A stretch of 64,000 bases of DNA from Candidatus Chloroploca asiatica (GTDB lineage Bacteria > Chloroflexota > Chloroflexia > Chloroflexales > Chloroflexaceae). The DNA lies in NCBI RefSeq assembly GCF_002532075.1, contig NZ_LYXE01000090.1, positions 264,653-328,652 of the forward strand. The letters run 5' to 3'. Below are positions 9,670 to 17,046 of the stretch, piece by piece. Below the pieces are notes generated by a model. It was not told where the DNA came from, did not search any database, and was given only the letters and a program-made list of their open reading frames with translations. The translations under genes were made by a program, and so were the position numbers. How positions within the stretch are numbered: the stretch's first letter is position 1; each line of letters starts with the position of its first letter.

Positions 9670-9939
9670 ATGAGCAACACGATCAAGACACGCCTGGTTA
9701 AAATCGGAAACTCTCAGGGCATCCGTATCCCGAAAGTACTCCTTGACCAAATCGGTCTCACCAAAGACCTTGAGATGGAAGTACAGGGGGATCGGTTAAT
9801 TCTTCGTGCCGCTCGAAAGCCACGGCAAGGTTGGGCAGAACAATTTCGCGAAATGGCCGCACAGAGCGATGATATTCTTCTCGATCTTCATACTCATCAA
9901 ACTTCCACCTGGGATGAGGAGGAATGGACGTGGGAGTAA
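9670..9939 (+). CDS. MazE-type antitoxin (AbrB/SpoVT fold)
   Basis: This 89-residue protein has the MazE layout. The N-terminal half is a swapped-hairpin DNA-binding domain with the hallmark LVKIGNSQGIRIPKVLLDQIG. The acidic C-terminal tail (TSTWDEEEWTWE) is the kind of segment that threads through the toxin. It should neutralise the MazF-like toxin encoded next and repress their shared promoter. The stop lies 16 bp inside the toxin gene, so the two are translationally coupled and antitoxin is made first. AAAGGA-type ribosome binding sequence precedes the ATG. Confidence 0.93.
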   Translation: MSNTIKTRLVKIGNSQGIRIPKVLLDQIGLTKDLEMEVQGDRLILRAARKPRQGWAEQFREMAAQSDDILLDLHTHQTSTWDEEEWTWE

Positions 9940-10253
9940 AGCGGTTTGACGTGTTCCTGATCGATCTTGACCCAACCGTCGGTGTAGAGATGCAAAAAAC
10001 ACGCCCCTGCCTCGTCATTTCCCCAGATGAGATGAATGACCATATTCGCACAGTCATTATTGCACCGATGACGACCACATCACGCCCCTATCCAACCAGA
10101 ATTTCCTGCCGTTTTCAGGAAAAACAAGGGTATATTGTCCTGGATCAAATCCGTACCGTTGCTTTACAGCGCTTACAAAAACGGCTTGGACGGATTGATC
10201 AGCAGACCCAATACACCGTGCTTGACGCACTCGCGGAACTTTTCGCTGAGTAA
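9924..10253 (+). CDS. MazF-type endoribonuclease toxin
   Basis: This 109-residue protein is of the MazF/PemK family, sequence-specific mRNA interferases. The N-terminal VFLIDLDPTVGVEMQKTRPC contains the family's Asp-Pro-x-x-Gly-x-Glu-x-x-K-x-RP core, and the catalytic arginine lies in this RP element. ISPDEMNDHIRTVIIAPMT and VLDQIRTV match the other conserved strands. The ATG at 9924 overlaps the antitoxin gene and has GAGGAGG a few bases upstream. The gene appears intact, so the pair is probably functional. Cleavage specificity cannot be read from sequence. Confidence 0.93.
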   Translation: MDVGVKRFDVFLIDLDPTVGVEMQKTRPCLVISPDEMNDHIRTVIIAPMTTTSRPYPTRISCRFQEKQGYIVLDQIRTVALQRLQKRLGRIDQQTQYTVLDALAELFAE

Positions 10254-10320
10254 TGGATGAATGATGCGTGTGTTGCTTGACGAATGTCTGCCGCGCAAGC
10301 TGAAATAGGGCCTCAGACGC

Positions 10321-10812
10321 ATGAATGCTAACTCCTTTCGTCATTTCTATAACTATCACTTTGCTGAAAACCGCAAGCTATGGGATGACTGCATCACGTC
10401 GCTTCCTTATGAGCAGTTCACCCAGGCGGTACACTACTCGCATGGATCTGTGCGGGCGCACATTCTGCATCTCATCAGCGTAGATGATATCTGGTTCAGC
10501 GAACTATGCAGCATCGAACCCTGCGAACCGCTGCCACCCGCGCACGGTGATGATCGAACCATCATACGCACGTATTGGGATCAGGTTGAGCAGCGCATGC
10601 GCGCATATCTGACCGTCTTGCAGGACGAGATGTTGTTTGAGACACCGATCAGCGAACCGGAAGAAGACAAAGATCTTCTGGTGTGGCAAGTGCTGCTCCA
10701 TGTCGTGAATCATGGCACGGATCATCGCGCCCAGATACTCAGAGTACTCAACGATCTAGGCGTGAAGACGACGTCACAAGACTACATCTTCTATGTCTAT
10801 GATAACCCATAG
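10321..10812 (+). CDS. DinB-like protein
   Basis: This 163-residue protein fits the DinB/YfiT four-helix bundle family, metal-binding proteins that include thiol transferases. Metal-binding histidines appear to be present: one in helix two (HILHLISVDD) and two in the family's HxxxH-like motif near the end (HVVNHGTDHRAQI). Family length is about 150-170, so it looks complete. It follows the toxin gene by 67 bp with no obvious promoter, so it may be co-transcribed, although its function need not be related. The substrate is unknown. Confidence 0.85.
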   Translation: MNANSFRHFYNYHFAENRKLWDDCITSLPYEQFTQAVHYSHGSVRAHILHLISVDDIWFSELCSIEPCEPLPPAHGDDRTIIRTYWDQVEQRMRAYLTVLQDEMLFETPISEPEEDKDLLVWQVLLHVVNHGTDHRAQILRVLNDLGVKTTSQDYIFYVYDNP

Positions 10813-10900
10813 CTGCCTCAGGGCTGTTGCATCATACGAAACCGGATAAAAAATACACTCTCTTGGGCAGCATGGGCATGCAACCAGCGGCGCAAACGGC

Positions 10901-10988
10901 GGCCCCCGGCCCTGTAGGGGCACCCCTTGCGGGTGCCCCTACCGGCCGGGGGCCGGATCCGGTGTACGGGCACCCCTTGCGGGTGCCC
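10901..10988. repeat. GC-rich nested palindromic repeat, REP-like
   Basis: An outer inverted repeat (10901-10911 with 10944-10954) encloses a hairpin with arms 10914-10925 and 10931-10942 around CTTGC. A second copy of the inner hairpin follows (10968-10975 with 10981-10988) with the same CTTGC loop. The two inner hairpins share GGGCACCCCTTGCGGGTGCCC-like core. This fills most of the gap between the DinB-like and VOC genes. It resembles a dispersed REP-type element rather than a gene. Confidence 0.7.
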
Positions 10989-11042
10989 TGGCGGGTGCAT
11001 TCACGGAAGATGCAATCACTCTGCGTAGTTGCCTTTTGGGGC

Positions 11043-11071
11043 TTGCATTTTAAGAACATATATGCTATATT
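11043..11071 (+). promoter_or_regulatory. Promoter of the VOC-family gene
   Basis: TTGCAT at 11043-11048 and TATATT at 11066-11071 are spaced by 17 bp, and TGC directly before the -10 makes it an extended -10 promoter. Transcription would start near 11078. AGGAG at 11111-11115 precedes the ATG at 11126. Confidence 0.75.
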
Positions 11072-11125
11072 TGGTTATTGTGACCGAAGCTATAGCGGCA
11101 ACATAACCGTAGGAGATCAAGGTAA

Positions 11126-11575
11126 ATGACCCCGTCATCATCAGTAGCAGTGTGCCTTTGGTACGACAGCAACGCTGAAGAAGCGGCAAGGTTCTACACG
11201 TCGCTTCTGCCAAATTCAGCGATCTTGAGTGTTTCGCCCGTCATGGTGACTTTCACGCTTGACGGGGTGCCATTTCAAGCATTGAACGGTGGGCCGCAGT
11301 TCAAGCCTACCGAGGCTGCTTCTATCGCAGTGACCACCAAAGATCAGCAAGAGACTGACTATCTCTGGAGCGCACTTACAGCCGATGGCGGCGAAGAAGG
11401 TCAATGTGCCTGGCTGAAAGACCGCTTTGGCGTATCTTGGCAAATTGTTCCGCAGATCTTGTCAAAGCTCTTGGGCTCCCCAGACAGACAAGCAGCCAAT
11501 CGAGCCACGCAGGCAATGTTGCAGATGAGCAAGATCGACATTGAAACCCTCGAATCCGCATTTAATGGTGCATGA
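11126..11575 (+). CDS. PhnB-like VOC family protein, slightly shortened
   Basis: This 149-residue protein belongs to the PhnB-like glyoxalase/VOC group (annotated elsewhere as '3-demethylubiquinone-9 3-methyltransferase'-like, a name without functional basis). Signature parts are CLWYDSNAEEAARFYTSLLP, ALNGGPQFK, EEGQCAWLKDRFGVSWQIVP. In most relatives a glycine-rich loop of about a dozen residues lies between the first strand (ILSVS) and MVTFTLDG; here it is missing in frame, giving a protein shorter than the usual 155-165. The lost loop is not part of the core fold, so the protein may still fold. Its ligand is unknown. Confidence 0.85.
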   Translation: MTPSSSVAVCLWYDSNAEEAARFYTSLLPNSAILSVSPVMVTFTLDGVPFQALNGGPQFKPTEAASIAVTTKDQQETDYLWSALTADGGEEGQCAWLKDRFGVSWQIVPQILSKLLGSPDRQAANRATQAMLQMSKIDIETLESAFNGA

Positions 11576-11633
11576 GTGCATACAAAAAGATGATTGGCAC
11601 AAGAGAAAAACCGCTCGCGCTCAAGCGTCTATG

Positions 11634-11886
11634 CTACGGCAGCCCTTCTACGCCAAATGTTGTGCGCACGACGCCGGGTAAATAGCTATAGAGCGAACCA
11701 CCGAGCAGTGCCTCAAAGTGCGCTTGAAGCTGCATCGTTGCACGCCATCTATCCGGGAGTGTTTCATGCACGCCATGACGTAACGCGACATCAACGAAGC
11801 GCTTTTCCAGCAAGCAGAAACCTTCGGGCAAGGCCAGTGCGTCACAGAGTTGCAAGAGCCGATCATAATCATCATATATAATGTTC
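11634..11886 (-). pseudogene. Remnant of an HD-domain hydrolase gene (3' part only)
   Basis: A minus-strand frame encodes about 84 residues from YDDYDRLLQLCDALALPEG to a natural stop at 11634. The sequence (VDVALRHGVHETLPDRW, LLGGSLYSYLPGVV) resembles the C-terminal part of HD-superfamily phosphohydrolases. The N-terminal part with the His-Asp metal ligands is absent. The region upstream has no related coding sequence in any frame and no start signal at the fragment's beginning. I read it as the leftover end of a deleted gene. The family match is by inspection only. Confidence 0.55.
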
Positions 11887-11937
11887 TCTAAATAGGTTTT
11901 TACAATAGATAAAGACACATAATAGAGGTGCGTACCT

Positions 11938-12582
11938 ATGGCGAAACTCTGTCCCAAAATCATTCTCGAAGGAACACGCCTGACTTTCAAGACTGAGCTC
12001 GCTTTTGCGTTGAATGAGCATCCGCGCATTGTTGGCCCACGCAAATATCGCTATCATTCACCTGTCATTTCGGCTGAGTGGTGCGCTTTTACCAATTTCC
12101 CGTGGGGTCGCGGCTTGATCAATTTTGAGCCGCAAGAAGAAGCCCTGGCAATCGAGACCTACCAGACCTGGGTGCGCCTCTTTGAGTTGCAGCGTTACTA
12201 TTCGTGGATTATTGATCGCTTTCATCTTTCTACGCAGATGTACCAGTTGCAACGCTATGATAAACACTATGATTTCAGGTGGCTGGAAGACCGGATGCGG
12301 CCACTCGGGTTCCGTCTGGTCTTCTGCACGCGCACGCCCGAGTCGTTTGCGGCGGCACGGATCGAGCGGCTGAAAGTATCGGGCAATCCGGCCCAGTACG
12401 ATGATCTGCAAGCCTTTGTCGCGGAACAGAAGTTGATGCAGCAACTGGTTGCCGCAACGACGCTGCCAACCTTGACGGTAGATATTTCTGATAACGATGT
12501 GCCAGCAGCGGTGGAACGGATCGCCGACTGGCTTGAAGCGACGGGTGGATTGACGATGGAGTCGATGCCGTCCCCCACTTGA
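11938..12582 (+). CDS. P-loop nucleotide/nucleoside kinase-like protein with altered Walker A
   Basis: This 214-residue protein looks like a small P-loop kinase of the thymidylate/deoxynucleoside kinase type. The N-terminus begins with a strand and KIILEGTRLTFKTELAFAL, which aligns with a Walker A loop, but residue 17 is Phe where Gly is expected before K18-T19. IIDRFHLSTQMYQ resembles the DR(x)3S substrate-binding motif, and LVFCTRTPESFAAARIERL is consistent with the following strand and lid. If nucleotide binding is lost, the protein may be non-catalytic or decaying. The ATG at 11938 has AGAGG upstream. It adjoins the HD-gene remnant on the opposite strand, so this corner may be eroding. 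Confidence 0.6.
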   Translation: MAKLCPKIILEGTRLTFKTELAFALNEHPRIVGPRKYRYHSPVISAEWCAFTNFPWGRGLINFEPQEEALAIETYQTWVRLFELQRYYSWIIDRFHLSTQMYQLQRYDKHYDFRWLEDRMRPLGFRLVFCTRTPESFAAARIERLKVSGNPAQYDDLQAFVAEQKLMQQLVAATTLPTLTVDISDNDVPAAVERIADWLEATGGLTMESMPSPT

Positions 12583-12607
12583 CGCTGTGCGACCCTGTTG
12601 TTATACT
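12579..12607 (+). promoter_or_regulatory. Promoter of the ileS leader
   Basis: TTGACG at 12579-12584 and TATACT at 12602-12607 are 17 bp apart, and TGT before the -10 makes it extended. The -35 overlaps the stop codon of the upstream gene. Transcription should start near 12614, a few bases before the T-box structure. Confidence 0.85.
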
Positions 12608-12621
12608 ACAACGCAAATGGC

Positions 12622-12953
12622 TGTGACGGGGACGAGTACGATGATCAATCTCGCCTTCAGCGAGCCCGGGCTGGTGGGAGCCGGGCGGTTGAGCATCATC
12701 TGAAGATCACCCCTGAGCTGGCAGGTGAACCGTGGTGTCACGTCGATGCCCGCAGTAGCCCCGCCCGAGCTTGTCCCTCGTTAGCGGGACAGAGCGTTGT
12801 TGGACGCTCGCCGAGCGCAGAATGTGAAGGCGTCGGGATGGTGGGTGAGTGCTTTGCTCACTGCTCCTCTCCGTTCGTTCAACCTTCTGAACCGGGGTGG
12901 TACCGCGGGGCTTTTTCGCCTCGTCCCCTTTCTTGATGGGGGCGGGGTTTTTT
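12622..12953 (+). promoter_or_regulatory. T-box leader responding to uncharged tRNA-Ile
   Basis: The leader opens with GACGGGGACGAGTACGATGAT, containing the AGTA of the specifier-loop (loop E) motif. The opposite strand of Stem I has GAAG followed by ATC at 12706-12708, an isoleucine codon as specifier; the ATCs at 12695-12700 would also read Ile. The conserved T-box sequence lies at 12891-12908 (CCGGGGTGGTACCGCGG). Its TGGT at 12898-12901 is complementary to an ACCA tRNA end. A Rho-independent terminator follows. Uncharged tRNA-Ile should stabilise the antiterminator and allow transcription into ileS. Confidence 0.93.
12919..12953 (+). terminator. T-box regulated intrinsic terminator
   Basis: The arms 12919-12928 and 12938-12947 pair over ten positions, two of them G-U, and are followed by six T's (12948-12953). 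Being competed by the antiterminator at 12891-12910, it is the off state of the ileS switch. This makes the switch transcriptional, unlike the translational version typical of actinobacterial ileS leaders. Confidence 0.88.
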
Positions 12954-12993
12954 GTTGTCTCGCCGCTTGGCCAGGTACGTTTCTGGAGGATGC

Positions 12994-15900
12994 ATGTTTA
13001 CACCAGTCACGACGAATGTCTCCTTCCCGCAGCTCGAAGAAGAGGTGCTGGAGTGGTGGACTGAGCGACAGATTGTGGAACGTTCGCTTGCTTCGGGTGA
13101 AAAGCCGTTTGTCTTTTATGAGGGGCCACCCACGGCGAATGGTCGCCCCGGTCTCCATCATGTCATCAGCCGAACCTTTAAGGATATCATCCTGCGCTAT
13201 CGGGCGATGCAGGGCTATCAGATCATTGGGCGTCGTGAGGGCTGGGATACCCACGGGCTGCCGGTTGAGATCGAGGTTGAACGCAAACTCGGGTTTACCG
13301 GCAAAGCTGATATCGAACGCTTTGGCATCGCAGAGTTTAATAAGCTTTGTCGTGAGAGTGTCTGGGAGTATATCCAGGAGTGGAAGACCTTTACTCAGCG
13401 CATTGCCTACTGGGTTGATGAGGATGGCTACTACACCTACGATAACAAGTATATCGAGTCGCTCTGGTGGATCTTGCGCCAGCTCTGGGATCGTGGGTTG
13501 CTTTTCCGTGACTATAAGGTGACGATGCATTGCCCGCGCTGCGGGACGACGCTCAGCGATCACGAGGTGAGCCTCGGCTTCAAGGAGGACGTTGATGATC
13601 CGAGTGTCTGGGTGAAGTTCCGGCTGAGTGGTGCCTCAGTTGAGGGCGCTCCGGCAGAGACGCTGGCTTCGGGGCTGGAGGGTGCCTTTATGGTGGCGTG
13701 GACGACGACGCCCTGGACATTGCCGGCCAATGCGGCGCTGGCGGTCAATCCCGAGGCTATGTATGCGCTGGCCGAGGTGGATGGACAGCCGTTGCTGGTT
13801 GCGGCGAGCCTGGTCGAGCGGGTGCTCGGCGAAGGTGCGCAGGTGCAACGCCAGATCCAGGGCAGCGACCTCGTCGGCCTGCGTTACGAGCCCCTCTTCC
13901 AGGGGGTGCCGGGCAAGGGCGATACGGTTGATTGGGCGCAGGCGTATCGGGTGGTTGCCGATGAGTTTGTGAGCCTTGATGATGGTACCGGGGTGGTGCA
14001 TATCGCACCAGCCTATGGTGACCTGGAGATCGGGCGCAAGTATGGCTTGCCGACACTCTTTTCGGTGGGGCTGGACGGCAAGGTGCTGCCCGAATATGAG
14101 GAACTGGGTTTTGGTGGCAAGTTCTTCAAAACGGCTGACCCTGACATCACGCGCAATCTGAAACAGCGCGGGCTGATGCTCAAGAGTGGGCGTGTGCATC
14201 ACAGTTATCCCTTCTGCTGGCGTGACGATACGCCGTTGCTCTACTACGCCAAACCTTCGTGGTACATCCGCACGACGGCGTACAAGGATGACCTGGTTGA
14301 CAATAATCAGCAGATCCACTGGGTGCCCGAGCATATCCGTGATGGGCGCTTTGGCAACTGGCTCGAAAATAATATTGACTGGGCGATCAGTCGTGAGCGC
14401 TATTGGGGAACCCCCTTGCCAATCTGGACCAACGCTGATGGCTCGCATATGGCGTGCATCGGCAGTCTGGAAGAGTTGGAGCAGAAGGTAGGGCGTTCGC
14501 TGCGCGATCTCGATCTGCACCGCCCCTATGTTGACGAGGTGACCTGGGAAGATCCGCAGCACGGCACGATGCGACGCATTCCTGATGTTGCCGACTGCTG
14601 GTTCGATAGCGGGGCCATGCCGGTGGCGCAGTGGCACTATCCCTTTGAAAACCAGCAACTCTTTGAGAGCGCGCATCCAGCCGATTATATCTGTGAGGCG
14701 GTGGACCAGACCCGCGGATGGTTCTATACGTTGCATGCCGAAAGCACGCTGCTCTTCAATCGTCCGGCCTTCCAGAATGTGATCTGCCTTGGTCATATCC
14801 TCGACGAGCACGGCCTGAAGATGAGCAAGAGCAAGGGCAACATCATCAAGCCATCCGAGGTGATCGAGGCGTATGGCGTTGACGCCCTGCGCTGGTATCT
14901 CTTTGCGGCGGCGCCTCCAGGGAACCCGCGGCGCTTTAGCATGGGCCTGGTCAGCGAGAGCCTGCGCAAGTTTTTGCTGACGCTCTGGAATACCTACAGC
15001 TTCTTTGTTACCTATGCGACCCTCGACCAGTGGCAGCCGGGTGAGGCTGTACCTGATGAGGCGTTGCAGCCGATTGACCGCTGGGCGCTGGCCGCGCTCA
15101 ACGGGCTGGTACGTGATGTCACTGCTGACTTCGAGGATTACGAGGTCTACCCGGCGGCGCGGCGGATCGAGCGCTTCGTAGACGAGCTCTCGAACTGGTA
15201 TGTGCGGCGCAACCGACGGCGTTTCTGGAAGAGCGAGACTGACGCCGACAAGCAGGCAGCTTACCATACGCTCTATACGTGTCTGCTGACGCTGACCAAG
15301 CTGACGGCGCCCTTTATCCCGTTTATGAGCGAAACAATCTACCGCAACCTGACGGGCCAGGCCGCCGGGGGAGGGTCATCTGAGGGTCTTGCCGAAAGTG
15401 TGCACCTGGCGCGGTGGCCGACCTACGATCCGGCGCGCATTGACGAGACCCTCGTGGCCGATACGGAAGCGTTGCTCAGCGCCGTCTCGCTGGGGCGTGC
15501 GGCGCGCAAAACGGCCAATCTCAAGGTGCGCCAGCCACTCGCTGAGCTCTGGCTGCGTGCAGCAACCCCCGCCGAGACAGCAGGAGTACGTCGGTTTGAA
15601 GCGGATTTGCGCGACGAGTTGAACGTCAAGCAGGTGCGTTATCTTGAAGCTGCCTCGACGATTGTCGAGTACCGCTTCAAGCCCAACTTGCGGCTGGTTG
15701 GCAAAAAATATGGTAAGCTCGTGCCCGCGTTGACCGTTGCTCTCAAAGACCTGACCGGCGACGCGGCACGCGCAGCGGCGCACGCCTGTGAGGCTGGCGA
15801 ACCAGTACGGCTGACGATCAACGGGCAAGCCCTCGAACTCCAGGCCGAAGAGATTCTGATCGAGAGCAGCGCCCCCGAGGGCTATGCTGTCGCCGAGAGC

Positions 15901-16215
15901 GACGGGATGCTGGTGGCGCTGAACACCACGGTGACGCCCGAGTTGCGCCTCGAAGGGGCGGCACGGGATCTTGTGCGCAGCGTCCAGGATGCCCGCAAAC
16001 AGGCTGGCCTGGCGATCGCAGATCGCATTGCGCTCTATGTGACCAGTGCGAACGAAGCTGCACTGCTGCAGGAAACCCTGGCGCAGTGGGGCGACTATGT
16101 ACGCGGCGAAACCCTGGCGACGAGTCTCAAGGTGGGCGACGCCCCCGAGGGTGCCCATACCGAGCAGGCCGAATTTGGCGATGGAGACGCTACGCTGGGC
16201 ATTGTGAAGGCGTAG
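12994..16215 (+). CDS. ileS: Isoleucyl-tRNA synthetase, type 2 (eukaryotic-like)
   Basis: This 1073-residue class I synthetase charges tRNA-Ile. The ATG at 12994 has GGAGG at 12985-12989; an earlier GTG at 12952 lies inside the terminator and is rejected. The HIGH-like motif is the GLHH of PPTANGRPGLHHV, around residues 45-57, and KMSKS is at 609-613. GWDTHGLPVEIEVERKLG and the length fit the type 2 IleRS group, usually insensitive to mupirocin; that insensitivity is inferred from family. The editing (CP1) domain lies between about 200 and 400 (WTTTPWTLPANAALAV). It is controlled by the T-box leader just upstream. Confidence 0.97.
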   Translation: MFTPVTTNVSFPQLEEEVLEWWTERQIVERSLASGEKPFVFYEGPPTANGRPGLHHVISRTFKDIILRYRAMQGYQIIGRREGWDTHGLPVEIEVERKLGFTGKADIERFGIAEFNKLCRESVWEYIQEWKTFTQRIAYWVDEDGYYTYDNKYIESLWWILRQLWDRGLLFRDYKVTMHCPRCGTTLSDHEVSLGFKEDVDDPSVWVKFRLSGASVEGAPAETLASGLEGAFMVAWTTTPWTLPANAALAVNPEAMYALAEVDGQPLLVAASLVERVLGEGAQVQRQIQGSDLVGLRYEPLFQGVPGKGDTVDWAQAYRVVADEFVSLDDGTGVVHIAPAYGDLEIGRKYGLPTLFSVGLDGKVLPEYEELGFGGKFFKTADPDITRNLKQRGLMLKSGRVHHSYPFCWRDDTPLLYYAKPSWYIRTTAYKDDLVDNNQQIHWVPEHIRDGRFGNWLENNIDWAISRERYWGTPLPIWTNADGSHMACIGSLEELEQKVGRSLRDLDLHRPYVDEVTWEDPQHGTMRRIPDVADCWFDSGAMPVAQWHYPFENQQLFESAHPADYICEAVDQTRGWFYTLHAESTLLFNRPAFQNVICLGHILDEHGLKMSKSKGNIIKPSEVIEAYGVDALRWYLFAAAPPGNPRRFSMGLVSESLRKFLLTLWNTYSFFVTYATLDQWQPGEAVPDEALQPIDRWALAALNGLVRDVTADFEDYEVYPAARRIERFVDELSNWYVRRNRRRFWKSETDADKQAAYHTLYTCLLTLTKLTAPFIPFMSETIYRNLTGQAAGGGSSEGLAESVHLARWPTYDPARIDETLVADTEALLSAVSLGRAARKTANLKVRQPLAELWLRAATPAETAGVRRFEADLRDELNVKQVRYLEAASTIVEYRFKPNLRLVGKKYGKLVPALTVALKDLTGDAARAAAHACEAGEPVRLTINGQALELQAEEILIESSAPEGYAVAESDGMLVALNTTVTPELRLEGAARDLVRSVQDARKQAGLAIADRIALYVTSANEAALLQETLAQWGDYVRGETLATSLKVGDAPEGAHTEQAEFGDGDATLGIVKA

Positions 16216-16221
16216 ACCTTC

Positions 16222-16276
16222 GCTTGCTTGCGACGAAGGAGGTCAGCAAAGCTGACCTCCTTCGTCGCAAGCAAGC
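16222..16276. terminator. 26-bp perfect hairpin after ileS
   Basis: The arms 16222-16247 and 16251-16276 are perfectly complementary over 26 bp around AAA. The tip reads GTCAGC-AAA-GCTGAC. It lies 7 bases after the ileS stop and ends five bases before the ribosome binding site of the next gene. There is no U-tract, so it may trim or protect the ileS mRNA or partly uncouple the next gene. Confidence 0.75.
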
Positions 16277-16290
16277 TACAGGAGGCATCC

Positions 16291-17037
16291 TTGAAACAAG
16301 AAGATCTCCCTCACTTGCGGCGTCATCTGGTTGGCACGGGGCGGGTTGAGGGTGCGCGACCGTTGCGGCTGGTGATTGAGGAGGCAACGGCGCAGGCGTA
16401 TAGCGATGCGCAGATTGACGATTATCAGCGCGGTCAACGCGAGCCGCTGATTCAACGACCACCGCTGCGGCTGAGCCTGCGGGCACGTTTTTCGCACGAA
16501 GCGGGGGTGCTGCGCGGCACGGCGGGCTTTGGGTTCTGGAACTACTTCCTGGCGGGATGGCCGACGATGCCGCGGGCGCTCTGGTTTTTTTATGGCTCGC
16601 CACCCAACGAGATCGCACTGGCATCTGGCGTGCCGGGGCACGGCTGGAAAGCGGCATCAGTTGATGCCGGTCGCCCACAGGGGCTGGCCCTCTTTCCAGT
16701 GGCCTTGCTAGCCGCCCCACTGATGCGAATACCTTTGCTCTATCGGGGATGGTGGCCGCCCTTGCAACGATCGATCGGGGCGCATGAACGACTCATCAGA
16801 CAGCCAATGACCGCCTGGCATACCTATACCATCGAATGGGGCGAGCGCACGAGTCGCTTCCTTGTTGACGGACGGGTCATCCTTGATGAGGTACCGTCAC
16901 CACGCGGCCCAATGTGTTTTGTGGCCTGGCTTGACAACCAGTACCTGGTGGCCACACCGCAGGGGCGGCTACGGTGGGGTTTGCTGGATGTGCCAGAGGC
17001 ACAATGGATCGAGATCGATGAGGTCGTGTGTGAGTAA
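16291..17037 (+). CDS. Protein of unknown function with concanavalin-A-like beta-sandwich features
   Basis: I do not recognise this 248-residue protein by name. The middle and end have features of the concanavalin-A-like lectin/glucanase fold: FGFWNYFLAGWPTMPRALWF, then WHTYTIEWGERTSRFLVDG and the DEVPSPRG turn, which are typical of LamG/GH16-type beta-sandwiches where a ligand is presented on a curved sheet. No clear GH16 catalytic motif is present. There is no signal peptide, so it is cytoplasmic as read. The best start is TTG at 16291 because GGAGG lies at 16281-16285; the longer frame from 16228 would start within the hairpin. It may be co-transcribed with ileS if the hairpin leaks. Confidence 0.55.
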   Translation: MKQEDLPHLRRHLVGTGRVEGARPLRLVIEEATAQAYSDAQIDDYQRGQREPLIQRPPLRLSLRARFSHEAGVLRGTAGFGFWNYFLAGWPTMPRALWFFYGSPPNEIALASGVPGHGWKAASVDAGRPQGLALFPVALLAAPLMRIPLLYRGWWPPLQRSIGAHERLIRQPMTAWHTYTIEWGERTSRFLVDGRVILDEVPSPRGPMCFVAWLDNQYLVATPQGRLRWGLLDVPEAQWIEIDEVVCE

Positions 17038-17046
17038 TCTCTACCC

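Noticed and set aside
9670..10253. MazEF as part of a defence island
   Set aside because: No restriction, abortive-infection or other defence gene adjoins it; a lone toxin-antitoxin pair is not evidence of a defence system.
10818..11059. Small open frames on both strands around 10.9 kb
   Set aside because: They are produced by the GC-rich palindromic repeat and are biased to Pro/Arg/Gly without start signals.
12598..12936. 112-residue open frame in the ileS leader
   Set aside because: It coincides with the T-box RNA and has no family resemblance; the RNA explains the sequence.
13636..15267. 543-residue open frame on the minus strand inside ileS
   Set aside because: It lies wholly antisense to a well-supported gene, lacks a ribosome binding site and has no recognisable domain; long antisense frames are expected in GC-rich codon usage.
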